In this document: piece by piece, positions 1-9,717 of the stretch
How positions within the stretch are numbered: the stretch's first letter is position 1
How the letters are laid out: every line of letters starts with the position of its first letter
Source: Sphingobacteriia bacterium
GTDB lineage: Bacteria > Bacteroidota > Bacteroidia > Bacteroidales > UBA7960
Length of the DNA stretch: 64,000 bases
NCBI GenBank assembly: GCA_011390785.1
Contig: JAABRR010000023.1
Location: 1-64,000 of the forward strand
Direction: 5' to 3'
Notes under the pieces: generated by a model
The model's database searches: none
What the model was told of the DNA's origin: nothing
The model's input: only the letters and a program-made list of their open reading frames with translations
Program-made: the position numbers and the translations under genes

Positions 1-816
1 GCCGGTGTGGAAGTTCATGCATGGATGTGGACCATGCCCAACAACAATCCCTTTTACATCGAAAACCATCCTGAATTTTATGCCGTTAATGGATTGGGGC
101 AACCCTCCTACAGTCATCCTGCCTATGTTGGGTACTATAAGTTTATGTGCCCCAACCAGCCAGGCGTAAGAGATTTCCTGCAACGGAATGTTTCAGAACT
201 GGCTGCAAAAGAAGGGCTAAGCGGAGTGCACTTTGATTATATCAGACTGCCGGATGTAATTATTGCTGAAGCTCTGCAACCGGTTTATAATATTACCCAG
301 GACAGAGAGTACCCCGAATACGATTATTGTTACTGTGAAGTTTGCCGCGAAAAATTCAAATCCCAAACCGGCATCGACCCCCTGAATGACCTGGAAGATC
401 CTTCTGCTAACGAGCAGTGGAGACAATTCCGCTACAACTCTGTAACAGAAATGGTAAATACGGTATTGATTCCGGAGGTGAAATCTCAATCTTTACAGGC
501 AACCGCCGCAGTTTTCCCCAACTGGGAAAGCGTAAGGCAACAATGGAGCCAGTGGGATATGGATGCCTATTTCCCAATGCTGTATCACAACTTCTATAAT
601 GCGCCATTATCGTGGATAGGAAGCAATCTTGAAAAACAAATCAGTGAGTTAAAACGCAAAGTGCCCATTTATTCCGGTCTTTATATACCCTCCTTATCGC
701 CTGATGAACTCTCAGAAGCTGTTTCCATATCCCGGCAGGCAGGAGCCTCAGGAGTATCCGTATTTTCATACCATACACTAAAAGACGACCATTGGAAAGC
801 CTACACTAGTAAATAG
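1..816 (+). CDS. Putative glycoside hydrolase, GHL10/DUF187-like, 5' end missing
   Basis: The reading frame is open from the first base of the window, so the N-terminus lies outside it; the GTG at position 7 is almost certainly internal. The visible 270 residues look like the second half of a GHL10-type (YngK-like) TIM barrel, a family of predicted extracytoplasmic glycan hydrolases. Supporting features are the early strand with EVHAWMW, the conserved HFDYIRLPD strand (about nt 235-255), a later FPNWESV segment and a DAYFPMLYH strand near nt 560-590, as in family-10-like hydrolases where acidic residues at strand ends act in catalysis. It sits 353 bases upstream of a SusC/SusD pair and points the same way, which fits a polysaccharide utilisation locus. 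Substrate cannot be told from the sequence. Confidence 0.7.
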   Translation, partial: AGVEVHAWMWTMPNNNPFYIENHPEFYAVNGLGQPSYSHPAYVGYYKFMCPNQPGVRDFLQRNVSELAAKEGLSGVHFDYIRLPDVIIAEALQPVYNITQDREYPEYDYCYCEVCREKFKSQTGIDPLNDLEDPSANEQWRQFRYNSVTEMVNTVLIPEVKSQSLQATAAVFPNWESVRQQWSQWDMDAYFPMLYHNFYNAPLSWIGSNLEKQISELKRKVPIYSGLYIPSLSPDELSEAVSISRQAGASGVSVFSYHTLKDDHWKAYTSK

Positions 817-894
817 TTTTAAATGTTCATTTAAAACAAAATAGTCTAAACCGATAAAGCAGATTTATATAATTTAGCAAATATTCAAAAAACA

Positions 895-971
895 ACCCAG
901 TCCGCTCATTTACAAACATTTGTTACCTATGCAAATAGTTGTTTATCTGCATATCTGGGTGTTTTTTTTTG
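895..971 (+). terminator. Possible rho-independent terminator
   Basis: ACCCAG (895-900) pairs with CTGGGT (955-960), an inner TATGCA/TGCATA pair (928-933/948-953) lies within, and a run of about ten T follows at 962-971. The outer stem is only 6 bp with a long loop, so this is a modest call. Confidence 0.35.
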
Positions 972-1043
972 TTGAATAAAACAGATTGTTAAGTTCAGGT
1001 TAAATTTTAATCTATTTTTTCTAAATCGTTTTAGTATTTTTTA

Positions 1044-1051
1044 TAGTTTTG
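1044..1051 (+). promoter_or_regulatory. Bacteroidota -7 promoter element upstream of susC
   Basis: TAGTTTTG matches the TAnnTTTG consensus exactly. No clear -33 TTTG lies 19 bases upstream. It would give a leader of roughly 110 bases before the susC start at 1170. Confidence 0.5.
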
Positions 1052-1169
1052 CAAGACAATTTTCATAAACTTTAGAAAGTTTATAAACTATTTTAATTTC
1101 TAAAAGTAGGTTATCAAACTTTCCCAATCAACTCAAACAAACTAATTTATTAACAAAATCCAAAAAAAC

Positions 1170-4100
1170 ATGCGAAAAACATTATTGGTTTTCTTCTTAT
1201 CAATGGGATTGCTGTCAGGGCCATTATTTGCCCAAAATCTCAGGGTAACAGGAACAGTAACCGATCAGACAGATGGTAGTGCATTGCCTGGTGTTACGGT
1301 AGTTATTAAAGGAACTACAACAGGAACAACTACCGATTTAAATGGTAACTACGAAATCAATGCACCCGCAGGGAGTGTGTTGGTTTTCTCTTTTATCGGG
1401 ATGCTTGAAGAAGAAGCAACTATAGAAAGAGCCGGAGAACTCAACATGGTGATGGCACCTGACCTGATGATGCTTGATGAATTTGTGGTAACGGCCCTTG
1501 GTATAAAGCGCGACCGCAAATCGCTGGGTTATGCCATTCAGGAAATCCAGGGTGACGTGTTAATGGAATCACGCGAAGCCAACCTAGCCAACTCCCTTAC
1601 CGGGAAGGTATCCGGGTTGCAGGTTATCCGCTCCAGTAACGGCCCTGCAGGATCATCCAAACTCGTTTTAAGAGGTTATAGCTCGCTAACCGGCGACAAC
1701 CAACCCCTGATTATTGTTGACGGAATGCCGCTGCAAAATTTCACGGGTGCCGAAAACAATGACTACTGGAATCCATCACTCGATATGGGTAGTGGTATTG
1801 CCGATATTAACCCCGACGATATTGAAAGTATTTCAGTACTCAAAGGTGCATCTGCTGCTGCACTTTACGGTTCACGAGCAGGTAACGGTGTTATTCTCAT
1901 CACTACCAAATCCGGAAGTAGTCGTCCAGGTCTTGGAATCACTTTCTCATCTTCCCTTGGAGTTGAATCGATGTTTTCAAACCCCGCTATGCAAAGTGTA
2001 TTTGGACAAGGCACCAACGGTGGTTACGACCAGCTCTCCAATTTATCATGGGGTCCGCAAATTACCGGACAAAGCGTTGAAGGCTGGGATGGAACACAAA
2101 AAAGCATGGCTTACCACGACAATGTAAACAACTTTTTTGCTGAAACAGGGATGAGCCAGAATTACAATCTCTCTTTTCAGCAACAGATAAACAATACGTC
2201 TGTTTACACATCATTAAATCGCAGAAGCGACCAAAGTATCATTCCTGGTGCAGATCTTACCAGAACCAACCTGCTAACAAGAGCGGTTTCTACCTTTGGT
2301 CCACGCGATAGCTGGACTGTAGATGCAAAATTCCAGTACCTGAATGCTGTGGCAGAAAACAGACCATTGTTGGGTGTTAACTATGCAAATCCATTCTATA
2401 CAATGTATTTGTTACCCACCAGTTTAGATGTTACAGAGTTTAAAGATGCCCGCAATGACAACGGTGGTATGGTTTGGTACGGTGGAAGCAGCCAGGTAAA
2501 TCCTTACTGGACTACCCAATACAACTTAAATGAAGACAGCCGCGATCGTATCCTCATTCAGGGTTCCGTTTCTAACCAGATCACCAGTTGGTTAAAAGCC
2601 GAAGTAAAAGGGGGTTCTGATATCTATACCACCAATTCCGAGTCAAGAATTTTTTCAGGAAGTCCACTCTCAGCAACCGGAAGATTTGGACTGGGAAAAG
2701 AAACCTTTTTCGAGCACAACTTTAGTGGTTTGCTTTCAGCATCGCAGGATAATATAATCAGCAAACTGGGTATCGCAGGTAATTTAGGCGGTAATGTAAT
2801 GATGCAAGAGTATTCATTGTTACGCTCAAACTCCGGCGAACTGGAAGTTCCCGATTTGTTTGCTCTCAACAATGGCCAAAACCCGGCATCCGTTACCGAA
2901 GGATTCTACCAGAAAAGAATTCTTTCCCTTTACGGTACTTTACAATTCAACTGGGATGACTATTTATTCCTGGATGGAACCTTACGCAATGACTGGTCTT
3001 CAACACTGAGTCCGGATAACCAATCATTCCTGTATCCATCCTTCAGTGCTTCTTATGTATTTACCGAAATGATGGAAAAAATGAATGCCAACCTGCCGCA
3101 ATGGTTTACTTTTGGTCGCTTACGCGCATCTATTGCCCAGGTAGGTAACTCATTAAGCCCTTACGAACTCTATAACTCATACCAAATTGGCAGCGACCCG
3201 CTGGGAAATACTACCGCCAATATCGGCAATGTATTGTTCAATCCCGATGTTAAAAGTGAGTTGATCTCATCTACAGAATTTGGTGCAGACTTAAGGTTCT
3301 TTGAAAACCGGTTAGGTTTCGACTTTACCTGGTATAAATCAAATGCCACACGCCAGTTGATCAATCTGCCCATGGACCCACTTAGTGGCTTCCAGTCCAG
3401 AAAGATAAATGCCGGAGATATTCAGAACGTAGGTACCGAATTTGTTCTCAATGCACGCATTCTCGAATCAAGGGAAGGTTTCAACTGGGCAACCCAGTTT
3501 AATTACTCAACCAACAAAAACACTGTTGAAGTATTGGCCGATGATGTTGATCTTTATGGCATTGGTGGCTTCGACAATCTTTCTATACTTGCCGAAGCAG
3601 GCGCTATGTATGGTGAAATATACGGTTCAGGATTTCTGAGAGTAGATGATGAAAGCAGCCCTCATCATGGAAAAATGGTTGTAAACGCTGATGGTTACCC
3701 ACAAGTTGATCCGGTAAGTAAAAAACTGGGCAACCAGCAACCCGATGCTTTGATGGGTATTACCAATACCTTTGGTTATAAAGGGGTAAATCTTTCCTTT
3801 ATGATTGACGGAAGATTTGGCGGACAAATGTTTTCTGCTACCAACCAGGCCATGCAATTTGCTGGCACCTCTGATGTAACAGCACCTGGTGGCAACCGCG
3901 AAGATATGGTTGTAGAAGGAGTTGTTTATGATGCAGATTCTGAAACATACAGCGCAAACACCACACCTATTACACAGCAGCAATACTGGCAAACCGTTGC
4001 CGGAACCGGTAACCTGGGAATCATCGAAGCCAACATCTACGATGCTACCAACGTTAGGCTTAGGTATATCAATTTAAGCTACGATCTTCCACGCAGCCTT

Positions 4101-4289
4101 TTGGCCAATACACCCATTCAGGGCGCCAGACTGGGAGTTACTGTTAATAACGTTTGGCTTATTTCAAGCAACCTGAATGGCGTTGACCCCGAAGCAGTTT
4201 ACGCTACAGGAACAAACGCAGTAGGTTTTGAAAACGCGGCACCTCCCACCACAAGATCCGTGATATTTAACTTAAGTGTATCATTCTAA
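1170..4289 (+). CDS. SusC/RagA-family TonB-linked outer membrane protein
   Basis: A 1039-residue TonB-dependent transporter of the SusC type, which moves oligosaccharides or other nutrients across the outer membrane using energy from TonB-ExbBD. Residues 1-22 form a signal peptide ending FAQ. Residues about 25-105 are the carboxypeptidase-regulatory-like N-terminal extension (VTGTVTDQTDG ... LPGVTVVIKGT), then an EFVVTALGI segment, then the plug (about 115-250, with LVLRGYSSLTGDNQPLIIVDG) and a large barrel that ends in the usual terminal aromatic (SVSF). The next gene, 13 bases downstream, is its SusD partner. The pair is probably driven from the TAnnTTTG site at 1044. No sigma/anti-sigma genes are visible in the window, so control of the locus is unknown. 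Substrate is not predictable. Confidence 0.95.
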   Translation: MRKTLLVFFLSMGLLSGPLFAQNLRVTGTVTDQTDGSALPGVTVVIKGTTTGTTTDLNGNYEINAPAGSVLVFSFIGMLEEEATIERAGELNMVMAPDLMMLDEFVVTALGIKRDRKSLGYAIQEIQGDVLMESREANLANSLTGKVSGLQVIRSSNGPAGSSKLVLRGYSSLTGDNQPLIIVDGMPLQNFTGAENNDYWNPSLDMGSGIADINPDDIESISVLKGASAAALYGSRAGNGVILITTKSGSSRPGLGITFSSSLGVESMFSNPAMQSVFGQGTNGGYDQLSNLSWGPQITGQSVEGWDGTQKSMAYHDNVNNFFAETGMSQNYNLSFQQQINNTSVYTSLNRRSDQSIIPGADLTRTNLLTRAVSTFGPRDSWTVDAKFQYLNAVAENRPLLGVNYANPFYTMYLLPTSLDVTEFKDARNDNGGMVWYGGSSQVNPYWTTQYNLNEDSRDRILIQGSVSNQITSWLKAEVKGGSDIYTTNSESRIFSGSPLSATGRFGLGKETFFEHNFSGLLSASQDNIISKLGIAGNLGGNVMMQEYSLLRSNSGELEVPDLFALNNGQNPASVTEGFYQKRILSLYGTLQFNWDDYLFLDGTLRNDWSSTLSPDNQSFLYPSFSASYVFTEMMEKMNANLPQWFTFGRLRASIAQVGNSLSPYELYNSYQIGSDPLGNTTANIGNVLFNPDVKSELISSTEFGADLRFFENRLGFDFTWYKSNATRQLINLPMDPLSGFQSRKINAGDIQNVGTEFVLNARILESREGFNWATQFNYSTNKNTVEVLADDVDLYGIGGFDNLSILAEAGAMYGEIYGSGFLRVDDESSPHHGKMVVNADGYPQVDPVSKKLGNQQPDALMGITNTFGYKGVNLSFMIDGRFGGQMFSATNQAMQFAGTSDVTAPGGNREDMVVEGVVYDADSETYSANTTPITQQQYWQTVAGTGNLGIIEANIYDATNVRLRYINLSYDLPRSLLANTPIQGARLGVTVNNVWLISSNLNGVDPEAVYATGTNAVGFENAAPPTTRSVIFNLSVSF

Positions 4290-4302
4290 AATATAATATA
4301 AT

Positions 4303-6216
4303 ATGAAGACTATATTAAAAACTGCTTTCATACTCCTGGCAGGTGGACTGATATTCAATTCATGTTCAGAAGATTTTCTGGATGTAAATGTGGATCCCAA
4401 AGCCGCCAGTTCTGATCAGGTGCAGGTAGAATACTTTATTAATAATTCTATTACCGGCACACAAATGGACCCTCACGTAGCTGAAAGAGCCTACGTACTT
4501 TACTGGAAAACCGCTGCCCGTCAGCACCGTGTTAATGGTGCAGTAGCACTGGGCACTTATAATGATGGATGGTCGTCAGACTACTACAGCTATTTGTCTG
4601 GTTGGCTAAAAACAGCCAACCTGGCTGTAAATGTTGCAGAAGAAAAAATGGCCAACGGTTCTGATTTTCCCTATACACCCAACCTTCTGCAGGCAGCACG
4701 TATCTGGAGAGTGTATCTGATGAGCGAATTTACTGATAACTTTGGCCCTATGCCTATTGATGGCTTTTCTGGAGAAAACCCCGAATTCAGGGAAGTAAAA
4801 GATGTTTACTATTTCATGCTTGATGAGTTAAGCGATGCTACATCAAAAATAGATTTGAACATCACTGCTCCTCCCAGCATTTCAAAATTTGACAAAGCTT
4901 ATGGTTTCGACTTCTTAAAATGGAAAAAATATGGTAACTCCATGAGAATGAGACTAGCCATGCGCCTTTCAGAAGTAGATGAAGCCAAAGCAAAAGCCGA
5001 ATTTGAAGCTGCGGCATCAGGTGATATTATCATGACCCACGATGATAACTTTAAAGTGGAAGAAAGACCAGGTTGGGATCCCCTTTCTGGTGTTATGACA
5101 CGTGAATGGAACTCTCAGCCACTATCTTCAACTCTTAACAACTTGTTCCTCGGTTTGGGCGGTATCCCTTCTGCAGATCAACTTCCTGCCGAACTGCATG
5201 ACCACATTAAGCCTGCTGACTATATGGGTCAAAAGTATGAGAACCACTGGCCAACTTACACCAACGATCCATCCAACGGTTTTTGGCTGGACGGACTGCC
5301 AGCGAAAATTGACCCAAGAGCCTACAAAGCTTTCATTATTCCAGGGTATTTCGACAATCCGGATTTCAGTTTCTTCCCTTCATGGACACAAGATGCCCGG
5401 ACTACAAAGCGAAACCTGCTTGATGAAAACGATCAGGTAGTTGATTCAATTGATGGTGCTTTTACCTGGAATGCTGCACCACTGGGTGCCTGGGGCGACA
5501 GAACATCAAGAAACCAGGTTGCATTTTATACTGGAACCCAGCCTCGTTTAAGCCAGAAATTCAGAAGAAGCAATGATCACCGTATCTTCTTCGGAAACTG
5601 GGAAACATACTTCCTTGTAGCAGAAGCTGCAGTGAGAGGATGGAGTGCTCCTATGGATGCCAAAACAGCCTATGAAGCTGGTGTAACTGCCAGTTTCGAA
5701 TACTGGGGTGTACAAGATCATGTAACCGATTATCTGCAATCTGAAGATTATAACAGAGCAGGTACTTCGGCAAAATTTGACCACATGGCAGAACCACCCG
5801 CATCGGTAACCATGACGTATGTTGATGGTTATACCAGCGAAGAAGGTACCCATACCATGACCTTCCCAACCAATACCATTTATAAAAATGGTTCGGTGAA
5901 AAATGATGCTTTAACAAAAATAATTACACAAAAGTATCTTGCACAACTACCATGGCTGCCATTGGAGGCATGGAATGATCACCGCAGATTAGGGCTTCCC
6001 TTCATGGAGAATCCTGCTGTAGATCAGCCCATTACTACATTGCCGGATCTTACTCAATCCAGCTATATGACCAATCATGTCAGATTTTTCCCACAAAGAT
6101 TAAAGTACCCATCAGGCCTTGCCAACAGCAACCCCGATGGTTACTCACAGGCAGTAGGCTTCCTTGGTGGACCCGACGAAATTCTTACTCCCCTTTGGTG
6201 GGCACAAAAGCCTTAA
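4303..6216 (+). CDS. SusD/RagB-like nutrient-binding outer membrane lipoprotein
   Basis: A 637-residue surface lipoprotein that caps the SusC channel and binds its substrate. The signal sequence ends in a lipobox with Cys21 (FNSC), followed by SEDFLDVNVDP, the usual start of mature SusD-like proteins. The helices containing AARIWRVYLMSEFTDNFGP and the W/Y-rich C-terminal half fit the SusD-like_2 subfamily rather than classical starch SusD. Its place 13 bases after susC, same strand, makes the pair. A strong terminator (6254-6286) directly follows, so the operon probably ends here. Confidence 0.93.
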   Translation: MKTILKTAFILLAGGLIFNSCSEDFLDVNVDPKAASSDQVQVEYFINNSITGTQMDPHVAERAYVLYWKTAARQHRVNGAVALGTYNDGWSSDYYSYLSGWLKTANLAVNVAEEKMANGSDFPYTPNLLQAARIWRVYLMSEFTDNFGPMPIDGFSGENPEFREVKDVYYFMLDELSDATSKIDLNITAPPSISKFDKAYGFDFLKWKKYGNSMRMRLAMRLSEVDEAKAKAEFEAAASGDIIMTHDDNFKVEERPGWDPLSGVMTREWNSQPLSSTLNNLFLGLGGIPSADQLPAELHDHIKPADYMGQKYENHWPTYTNDPSNGFWLDGLPAKIDPRAYKAFIIPGYFDNPDFSFFPSWTQDARTTKRNLLDENDQVVDSIDGAFTWNAAPLGAWGDRTSRNQVAFYTGTQPRLSQKFRRSNDHRIFFGNWETYFLVAEAAVRGWSAPMDAKTAYEAGVTASFEYWGVQDHVTDYLQSEDYNRAGTSAKFDHMAEPPASVTMTYVDGYTSEEGTHTMTFPTNTIYKNGSVKNDALTKIITQKYLAQLPWLPLEAWNDHRRLGLPFMENPAVDQPITTLPDLTQSSYMTNHVRFFPQRLKYPSGLANSNPDGYSQAVGFLGGPDEILTPLWWAQKP

Positions 6217-6253
6217 GTTTTGGCTACAAGCTATTAATTTGATTGTTGTTTTT

Positions 6254-6286
6254 GCAGAGCCGGTTTATATCGGCTCTGCTTTTTTT
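6254..6286 (+). terminator. Rho-independent terminator after susD
   Basis: Perfect 9-bp stem GCAGAGCCG (6254-6262) / CGGCTCTGC (6271-6279), 8-base loop, then seven T. It separates the SusCD locus from cutC. Confidence 0.9.
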
Positions 6287-6320
6287 ATATTTTTGCTGCA
6301 TCTCACTAAGAAAAGAAAAC

Positions 6321-7064
6321 ATGAGAATTATTTCAGAAATTGCCGTTTACACACCAGAATCAGCGCTAATTGCAGATAAGGCCGGAGCCCAAAGGATAGA
6401 ATTGTGTTCCGGGTTTTCCGAAGGGGGGCTATCACCCTCCCATGGTACAATTGCAATCGTGAGAGAAAAGATAAACACCAGAATGCATGTAATGATAAGG
6501 CCCCGTGTGGGAGATTTCATTTACAGCAATTTAGAAAAAGAAATCATCCTGGCTGACATAAAATTTTGCAGGAACGCCGGGGTGGATGGCATTGTTTTCG
6601 GTGTTCTTCTGGAAAATGGAAAAATAGACAAAGAATTTACCGAAGTGGTGGTAAAGGCTGCTCAACCCATGTCGGTAACCTTTCATCGTGCCTTCGATAT
6701 TTGTATTGACCTTAATGAAGCCCTCTATGATTTGATTGACAGTGGTGTGAAAAGGGTGCTTACTTCCGGCGGAAAACAATCTGCTATTTTGGGAGCCAGC
6801 AAGATTGCCGAACTGGTAAAACAGGCAGGAGATTCTATCATCATCCTACCGGGCGGTGGACTAACCCCGGAAAATATTAGTGATTTTGTTAAGCAAACGA
6901 AAGTGAAAGAGGTTCACCTTTCTGCAAAAATGCTAAAATTCAGCTCAGCGTTTAAAAAATCAGATATTTCCCTTATTTCTGATGGCATTGTAACTGATTA
7001 TTGCTGGCTGGAAGCTGATGAAGAAATTGTTAAGCAGGTAATACAGTTATTAAAAAACATTTAA
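6321..7064 (+). CDS. cutC: CutC family protein (copper homeostasis-like TIM barrel)
   Basis: A 247-residue CutC homologue. CutC proteins are cytosolic TIM barrels historically linked to copper tolerance; their biochemical role is not settled. The ATG at 6321 is chosen because translation from it (MRIISEIAVYTPESA) gives the usual family length and N-terminus; the in-frame ATG at 6243 lies upstream of the terminator hairpin and would add 26 unrelated hydrophobic residues. Family motifs seen: RIELCSGFSEGGLSPSHG, MIRPRVGDF, TFHRAFD, KRVLTSGG and LPGGGLTPEN. It stands alone between a terminator and a 412-base gap. No promoter of the TAnnTTTG form is obvious between terminator and start, so some readthrough from susD is possible. 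Confidence 0.9.
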   Translation: MRIISEIAVYTPESALIADKAGAQRIELCSGFSEGGLSPSHGTIAIVREKINTRMHVMIRPRVGDFIYSNLEKEIILADIKFCRNAGVDGIVFGVLLENGKIDKEFTEVVVKAAQPMSVTFHRAFDICIDLNEALYDLIDSGVKRVLTSGGKQSAILGASKIAELVKQAGDSIIILPGGGLTPENISDFVKQTKVKEVHLSAKMLKFSSAFKKSDISLISDGIVTDYCWLEADEEIVKQVIQLLKNI

Positions 7065-7476
7065 AGCATTCAGAGAAAAGTTTTTGGGGAGAAGTCTGGA
7101 CTCAGTAACTCCTTCCAAATGATATTTATAGCAGAATAAGCAATCAGCCAGAAAAATGGTTATGCACTTTTATCATACTGTAATGGGCAGGTCAAGCCCT
7201 GTCCAAAAATCACCATCCGCAGAGGGCAAAGTGATCAGCCTGTGGATATCAGAACTTTTTGCTTCCTAACCTGGACAAGCCAGAACGAGGTTTTTCCCTA
7301 ATTCAGCAATGCGAGACTTTGGTGCTGTGCAGCTTTGTTGCTGTTTTACCCTAAATCTAGGGGGATTTAGGGGTAAAAAAACGTTGAATTCCGGTAATCG
7401 TCCTTTGTAAATCGAACACCACTTTTTATCAATTTTATGACAAAAAATACACGAATTTAAGAGATAAGGTACTAAC
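7065..7476. other. 412-base gap with an imperfect inverted repeat
   Basis: No credible reading frame. Lies between the convergent ends of cutC and the sugar porter. The main feature is the inverted repeat at 7344-7378; no canonical terminator with a trailing T-run was seen for either gene. Confidence 0.5.
7344..7378. repeat. Inverted repeat in the cutC / sugar porter gap
   Basis: Arms 7344-7357 and 7364-7378 pair over 14 bp with one bulged G, loop TAGGGG. T-tracts precede and A-tracts follow the stem on both strands, so it is not a standard intrinsic terminator. Confidence 0.6.
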
Positions 7477-8802
7477 TCATCGAATATCTTTCCCTAAATC
7501 TTCCAAAGAAACCCCTTTTGTTTCGGGCATCATTCGCCAGACAAAAATTAGTTGCAGAACCATCATCACCGCAAAAAAGGCAAATATGGGTGCCTGGCCA
7601 AACTTTCCGGCAACATAGGGGAAATTACCGGCAATAACCGCAGCAAAAACCCAATGGGTGCCGCTCCCAAAAGAATTGCCCCACGCACGAACACGGTTGG
7701 GGAATATCTCTGATATAAAAACCCATATCACAGCGCCCTGTCCTACAGCATGTGAAGCAATAAAAATAAATATTAGAACCGGAAGTAATGCTGTGCCCTG
7801 TCCGGCTTCGGTTGCAAACATTATTGCTACCATGGTTAGCGAAATTATATAACCCAACGAACCGATATACATTAAAAACTTCCTTCCCATGCGATCAATA
7901 AGGACAATTCCCAGCAGGGTAAAAACCATATTTACCACACCAATACCTACGGATGACAGCAAGGCAGAACTTACTGCCATGCCCGATGCTTCAAAAATAC
8001 GGGGGGCATAATAAATAATGGCATTGATACCTGACACCTGGTTGAAAAATGCCAAAAGGAAAGCCAGTAAAATGGGGAAACGATACCGACCCGAGAAAAA
8101 CTCCCGCAAGCTGGCTCGTTTCTTATCAGTTGCTCCTTCTTTTATCTCTTTCAAAGAGCTTTCAGCCCTGTCTGCATCAATAATGGCCAAAATACGTAAT
8201 GCTTCTTCATCATCTCCCTTTTTCATAACCAACCAACGAGGGCTCTCAGGCACCAGCAACACCAATACAGTAAATAACAATGCCGGAAAAGCTTCGATAC
8301 CCAACATCCAGCGCCATGCATCAGGAGCTTCGGAACCAATAAGCCAGTTGGAGAAATAGGCTACCATGATCCCAAAAACTATATTGAACTGAAAGAGCGC
8401 GGTTAGCTGCCCTCTTTTTTCTTTCGGTGATATCTCGGCAATATACATAGGGGCCACAACAGAGGAAGCACCCACGCTTAAACCACCAATAAACCTAAAG
8501 AACATGAGCATCCAGCTGCTTGTAGCCAGGGCTGACCCAACAGCAGAAACCAGGAATATGATGGCAATAACAAACAGTGCCTTTTTCCTGCCATAGAATT
8601 GCGCCGGCATACCGCCAATCAACGCACCTATCACCGTTCCATACAGTGCCATGGCTACCATTTGCCCGGTTAAGGCATCGCTCATACTCCAGAGCTCCTG
8701 CACAGTGCGTTCTACGCCTGATATTAATGCGGTATCCATCCCAAAAAGGAAACCTCCTAAAGAAACGGTAACAGACCAGAAATAAACTTTCTTCTTGTTC
8801 AT
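7477..8802 (-). CDS. MFS sugar porter (sugar:proton symporter family)
   Basis: A 441-residue, 12-helix Major Facilitator of the sugar porter subfamily. Diagnostic motifs are present in order: loop 2-3 GRKKALF, the RFIGGLSVGASSVVAPMYIAEISP signature, PESPRWLV at the end of helix 6, NQVSGINAIIYYAPRIFE in helix 7, DRMGRKFLM in the 8-9 loop and PETKG near the C-terminus. This family takes up hexoses or pentoses such as xylose, glucose or galactose at the inner membrane. It follows nadC by 55 bases on the same strand, so it may be the last gene of the nadABC transcript, though the gap leaves room for its own promoter. Sugar specificity is not readable. Confidence 0.92.
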   Translation of the reverse strand: MNKKKVYFWSVTVSLGGFLFGMDTALISGVERTVQELWSMSDALTGQMVAMALYGTVIGALIGGMPAQFYGRKKALFVIAIIFLVSAVGSALATSSWMLMFFRFIGGLSVGASSVVAPMYIAEISPKEKRGQLTALFQFNIVFGIMVAYFSNWLIGSEAPDAWRWMLGIEAFPALLFTVLVLLVPESPRWLVMKKGDDEEALRILAIIDADRAESSLKEIKEGATDKKRASLREFFSGRYRFPILLAFLLAFFNQVSGINAIIYYAPRIFEASGMAVSSALLSSVGIGVVNMVFTLLGIVLIDRMGRKFLMYIGSLGYIISLTMVAIMFATEAGQGTALLPVLIFIFIASHAVGQGAVIWVFISEIFPNRVRAWGNSFGSGTHWVFAAVIAGNFPYVAGKFGQAPIFAFFAVMMVLQLIFVWRMMPETKGVSLEDLGKDIR

Positions 8803-8857
8803 TGATTCCTGCTTTTTAAAAGAAACATATAGAATTTACACTTTTAACACATCTTTA

Positions 8858-9691
8858 TCAATAAAACTTAAGGCTGATATCCATAGCTTTTACACTATGC
8901 GTGAGGGCACCCATGGAAACCAGATCGACACCGGTTTGTGCCACATCCAGAAGATTCCGTTGATCCATATTGCCTGAAGCTTCAGTCAGCGCCTTGCCAT
9001 TTACCATGTTAACCGCTTCCCTCATAGTCTGATTGTCCATATTATCGAGCATAATAATATCGGCCCCTGCATCCAGCGCTTCCTGAACCTGGCTGAGAGT
9101 TTCTGTTTCCACTTCAATTTTGAGTGTTTGCGGGGCATTTTGCCGGGCTGCATCAATGGCAGGCTTAATACCACCAGCCGCTTTTATGTGGTTATCCTTG
9201 ATTAAAATTCCATCAGAAAGATTCATGCGATGATTATAACCACCCCCTGTTTTTACGGCGTACTTTTCCAGCACTCTTAATCCAGGAGTTGTTTTTCGGG
9301 TATCAACAATTTTCATGGAACTCCCACCGATTAACGAAACCAGCCGGGCAGTTTCGGATGCAATACCTGAGAGATGTTGCATAAAATTGAGCGCCACCCG
9401 TTCACCCGAAAGAACCCCCCGGGCAAGACCTTCAATTTCTGCAATTACATCGCCTGAATTAACTCTATCACCATCTTTTATATACACGGTAATTTCTACC
9501 CCTTTATCAACCAGCTCAAAAACCTTTTTTACAACCGAAAGTCCGCAAATTACACCACTATCTTTGGCAATAAAACGTCCTTTAATGATCGTATTTAAAG
9601 GCACCACAGAATTGGTTGTGATATCTCCTGTTCCCAGATCTTCCTCCAGTGCCAGATTTATAATTTTCTCAATAAAAGAGTTCATTAGCAT
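8858..9691 (-). CDS. nadC: Nicotinate-nucleotide pyrophosphorylase (carboxylating)
   Basis: A 277-residue quinolinate phosphoribosyltransferase: quinolinate plus PRPP gives nicotinate mononucleotide, CO2 and pyrophosphate, the third step of de novo NAD synthesis. Motifs seen are LALEEDLGTGDITT at the N-terminus, SGERVALNFMQHLSGIA, DTRKTTPGLR followed by KYAVKTGGGYNHR (substrate-binding Arg/Lys/His cluster), IEVETE and the C-terminal SMGALTHS. Start is ambiguous between ATG at 9691 and the ATG two codons in (9685), the latter giving MNSFIEK. It lies 26 bases after nadB in the nadA-nadB-nadC order. Confidence 0.95.
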   Translation of the reverse strand: MLMNSFIEKIINLALEEDLGTGDITTNSVVPLNTIIKGRFIAKDSGVICGLSVVKKVFELVDKGVEITVYIKDGDRVNSGDVIAEIEGLARGVLSGERVALNFMQHLSGIASETARLVSLIGGSSMKIVDTRKTTPGLRVLEKYAVKTGGGYNHRMNLSDGILIKDNHIKAAGGIKPAIDAARQNAPQTLKIEVETETLSQVQEALDAGADIIMLDNMDNQTMREAVNMVNGKALTEASGNMDQRNLLDVAQTGVDLVSMGALTHSVKAMDISLKFY

Positions 9692-9717
9692 AAAATATGA
9701 AGTTATTAGTTATAAAC

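Larger units (their letters stand above)
817..1169. other. Intergenic region between glycoside hydrolase and susC
   Basis: 353 bases, AT-rich, without a credible reading frame. It holds a possible terminator for the upstream gene (895-971), a TAnnTTTG promoter element (1044-1051) and a long AT-rich leader for susC. Confidence 0.6.

Noticed and set aside
6243-6320. Upstream extension of CutC from an ATG at 6243
   Set aside because: It starts within the susD terminator region and adds 26 residues unlike CutC N-termini.
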